A stretch of DNA of 6,590 nucleotides from DAOVDI01 sp965373045 (GTDB lineage: Bacteria; Acidobacteriota; Aminicenantia; Aminicenantales; Aminicenantaceae), in contig CBDVEQ010000149.1 in NCBI GenBank assembly GCA_965373045.1, positions 1 to 6,590 on the forward strand, written 5' to 3'. Positions 5,522 to 6,590 of this stretch are shown one piece after another (the first letter of the stretch is position 1; every line of letters starts with the position of its first letter). A program made the translations under genes and the position numbers. The notes below the pieces were generated by a model. That model saw nothing but the letters and a program-made list of their open reading frames with translations, did not search any database and was not told the DNA's origin.

Positions 5522-6439
5522 ATGGGTTTTTCTAAGGTCACCAACTCTGTCTGTAAGAATAAGATCTGTGCGTGTTTTTTATTCTTCACTGGTGCTGTTT
5601 TTTCTACGCTTGTTCAAGCTGCGCTGATTCCGAATGACCCTGTGCCTGAAGTCCATTTTGTCTTTCGCGCACTCGAACCGGGAGAGGTTATTGAAGTTTC
5701 CATAGAAGACGATTCGGATATCAGTAGTGCTTATGTGCGTGTTTTTGGAAAAAAGTATCCTCTCGGCCGGGCCATATATTCCGAAAAGATCCTTGCGGTT
5801 ATTGGTCTTGATCTTGACCTGAAACCCGGAACCTATCTGCTCGATGTCTATATCATCCGTCATGAAGGACATACGGACTTGGTCAGAAAACGGATAACGG
5901 TTATGCCAAAACAATTCCCTGTGAAAAAAATTTGGGTTAATGAAAAATACGTCACTCCTCCTGCCGAGGCCAGGGAACGCATTCAGCGGGAATCCATAGT
6001 CCTCAGCGCGGTTTTTGATATATTTTCGCACCAGTGGACTGGGAACGGCCGATTTGTTTTGCCTCTTGAAGGAAGACCGGCCCATAATTTTGGAGAAAGA
6101 CGGATTTTCAATAATAAGTCAAGATCTCCCCATAGTGGAGAGGATATCTCTGCCCCCAGTGGTACTGAAGTGTGCGCTTCGAATTCAGGCCGGGTCGTAC
6201 TTGCGTCGAACTTATATTTTGCAGGGAACACCGTCATCATCGACCATGGCCTCAGGGTTTTTACATTTTACTGCCACTTTTCCAATATCCGTGTTAAGAG
6301 GGGGCAGAATGTTGAAAAGGGCGATGTCATCGGTGAGGTGGGTGCCACCGGTCGAACGACAGGTCCTCATCTGCACTGGTCGGTTCGAGTCAACGGCAGC
6401 AGAGTAGATCCTTATTCCCTTCTGTACCTGATATTTTAA
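5522..6439 (+). CDS. Secreted M23 (LytM-type) metallopeptidase with Peptidase_M23_N-like domain
   Basis: A 305-residue zinc endopeptidase of the family that cuts peptidoglycan peptide cross-links. A Sec signal peptide (basic n-region to about residue 14, hydrophobic 15-30, VQA cleavage after about 33) places it outside the cytoplasm. Residues about 42-127 form a beta-rich domain (PGEVIEVSI, GLDLDLKPGTYLLDV) resembling the N-terminal domain that precedes many M23 proteases. A linker with PPAEARERIQRE follows. The catalytic domain carries FGERRIFN, HSGED (H204, D208), VIIDHG, YCHFS (H252) and GATGRTTGPHLHW (H283, H285), so the zinc and catalytic residues are complete and an active enzyme is expected rather than a LytM activator. 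The ATG abuts the preceding TGA with no gap and has no clear Shine-Dalgarno, which fits translational coupling. Its last 228 bp are also open on the minus strand. Confidence 0.93.
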   Translation: MGFSKVTNSVCKNKICACFLFFTGAVFSTLVQAALIPNDPVPEVHFVFRALEPGEVIEVSIEDDSDISSAYVRVFGKKYPLGRAIYSEKILAVIGLDLDLKPGTYLLDVYIIRHEGHTDLVRKRITVMPKQFPVKKIWVNEKYVTPPAEARERIQRESIVLSAVFDIFSHQWTGNGRFVLPLEGRPAHNFGERRIFNNKSRSPHSGEDISAPSGTEVCASNSGRVVLASNLYFAGNTVIIDHGLRVFTFYCHFSNIRVKRGQNVEKGDVIGEVGATGRTTGPHLHWSVRVNGSRVDPYSLLYLIF

Positions 6440-6590
6440 ATATTCGTTCAGCCATTCATAAATTGTATTCCACCATAGTTCAGCATTCAGCGGTTTTGTC
6501 ACAAAATGATATTCATCAGGAAAGAGGAGCATCCTTGATGGGACGTTCGTCCTCAGCTCTTCGGTTGCGCCATACATAGATCGAAGATCA
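6212..6590 (-). CDS. S9 (prolyl oligopeptidase-type) peptidase, C-terminal fragment
   Basis: The gene enters from beyond the right edge; 125 residues are visible in frame. The first 52 match the C-terminal end of S9 alpha/beta-hydrolase peptidases: NVPSRMLLFPDEYHFV contains the catalytic His (codon at 6506-6508), followed by KPLNAELWWNTIYEWLNEYLK, the usual last helix. The catalytic Ser and Asp would lie outside the window. Members cleave short peptides, often after Pro or as dipeptidyl peptidases, and many are exported. Normally the protein ends near EYLK. Here the frame stays open for 73 more residues to a TAA at 6212-6214, all antisense to the M23 gene and unlike any S9 extension I recognise. 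A TAA in the neighbouring frame sits at 6436-6438, exactly at the expected end, so a frameshift near it could explain the extension. The family call is firm; the C-terminus is not. Confidence 0.75.
   Translation of the reverse strand, partial: DLRSMYGATEELRTNVPSRMLLFPDEYHFVTKPLNAELWWNTIYEWLNEYLKYQVQKGIRIYSAAVDSNRPVQMRTCRSTGGTHLTDDIALFNILPPLNTDIGKVAVKCKNPEAMVDDDGVPCKI

Noticed and set aside
5579..6085. 168-codon minus-strand frame antisense to the M23 gene
   Set aside because: No recognisable motif or ribosome site, and fully inside a gene whose domains are clear.
6015..6407. 130-codon plus-strand frame within the M23 gene
   Set aside because: Overlaps the M23 catalytic domain in another frame; the M23 frame holds all zinc ligands.

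Overview
The window reads as chromosome of a diderm (Gram-negative-type) bacterium of low to moderate GC. It has a Kdo transferase for lipid A, a lipoprotein-type Tat signal and secreted or periplasmic peptidases. A Peptidase_M23_N-type endopeptidase, an S9 peptidase and a Tat-lipoprotein D-aminoacylase together are reminiscent of the Acidobacteria/Aminicenantes side of the tree. That placement is a guess from gene content. No phage, insertion sequence, CRISPR array, tRNA or rRNA was seen.

Layout. Bases 1-403 (minus strand) carry the rpsO-pnp pair: the first 28 codons of polynucleotide phosphorylase at the window edge, preceded by ribosomal protein S15. S15 has a readable sigma70-type promoter, and its true start is a GTG at 373. 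Bases 523-978 (minus) encode a Lys/Glu-rich low-complexity protein of unknown function with a more ordered C-terminal tail. Bases 1121-2389 (plus) encode waaA/kdtA, with a promoter so close to the ATG that the mRNA could be leaderless. One base separates its stop from that of a convergent alanine racemase-like gene (2391-3608, minus).

The right half looks like a cell-envelope, D-amino-acid and peptide-processing neighbourhood. The racemase-like protein begins with an RREFLK twin-arginine motif and lacks several residues usual in Alr. Divergent from it, across a 203-bp region with promoters for both sides and a hairpin with a T tract, is a Tat-lipoprotein N-acyl-D-amino-acid deacylase (3812-5521). 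It abuts, stop to start, a secreted M23 metallopeptidase (5522-6439). At the right edge the C-terminus of an S9 (prolyl oligopeptidase-type) peptidase comes in on the minus strand, and its open frame continues 228 bp antisense into the M23 gene.

Inferred joint role: M23 cuts peptidoglycan or other peptides, the deacylase frees D-amino acids from N-acyl forms, the racemase interconverts D and L forms, and the S9 enzyme trims peptides. The individual families are recognised from motifs. Their cooperation is inferred from position and the shared export signals. No entirely new system is demonstrated; the best candidate for novelty is the divergent, possibly exported alanine racemase paired with the exported D-aminoacylase.
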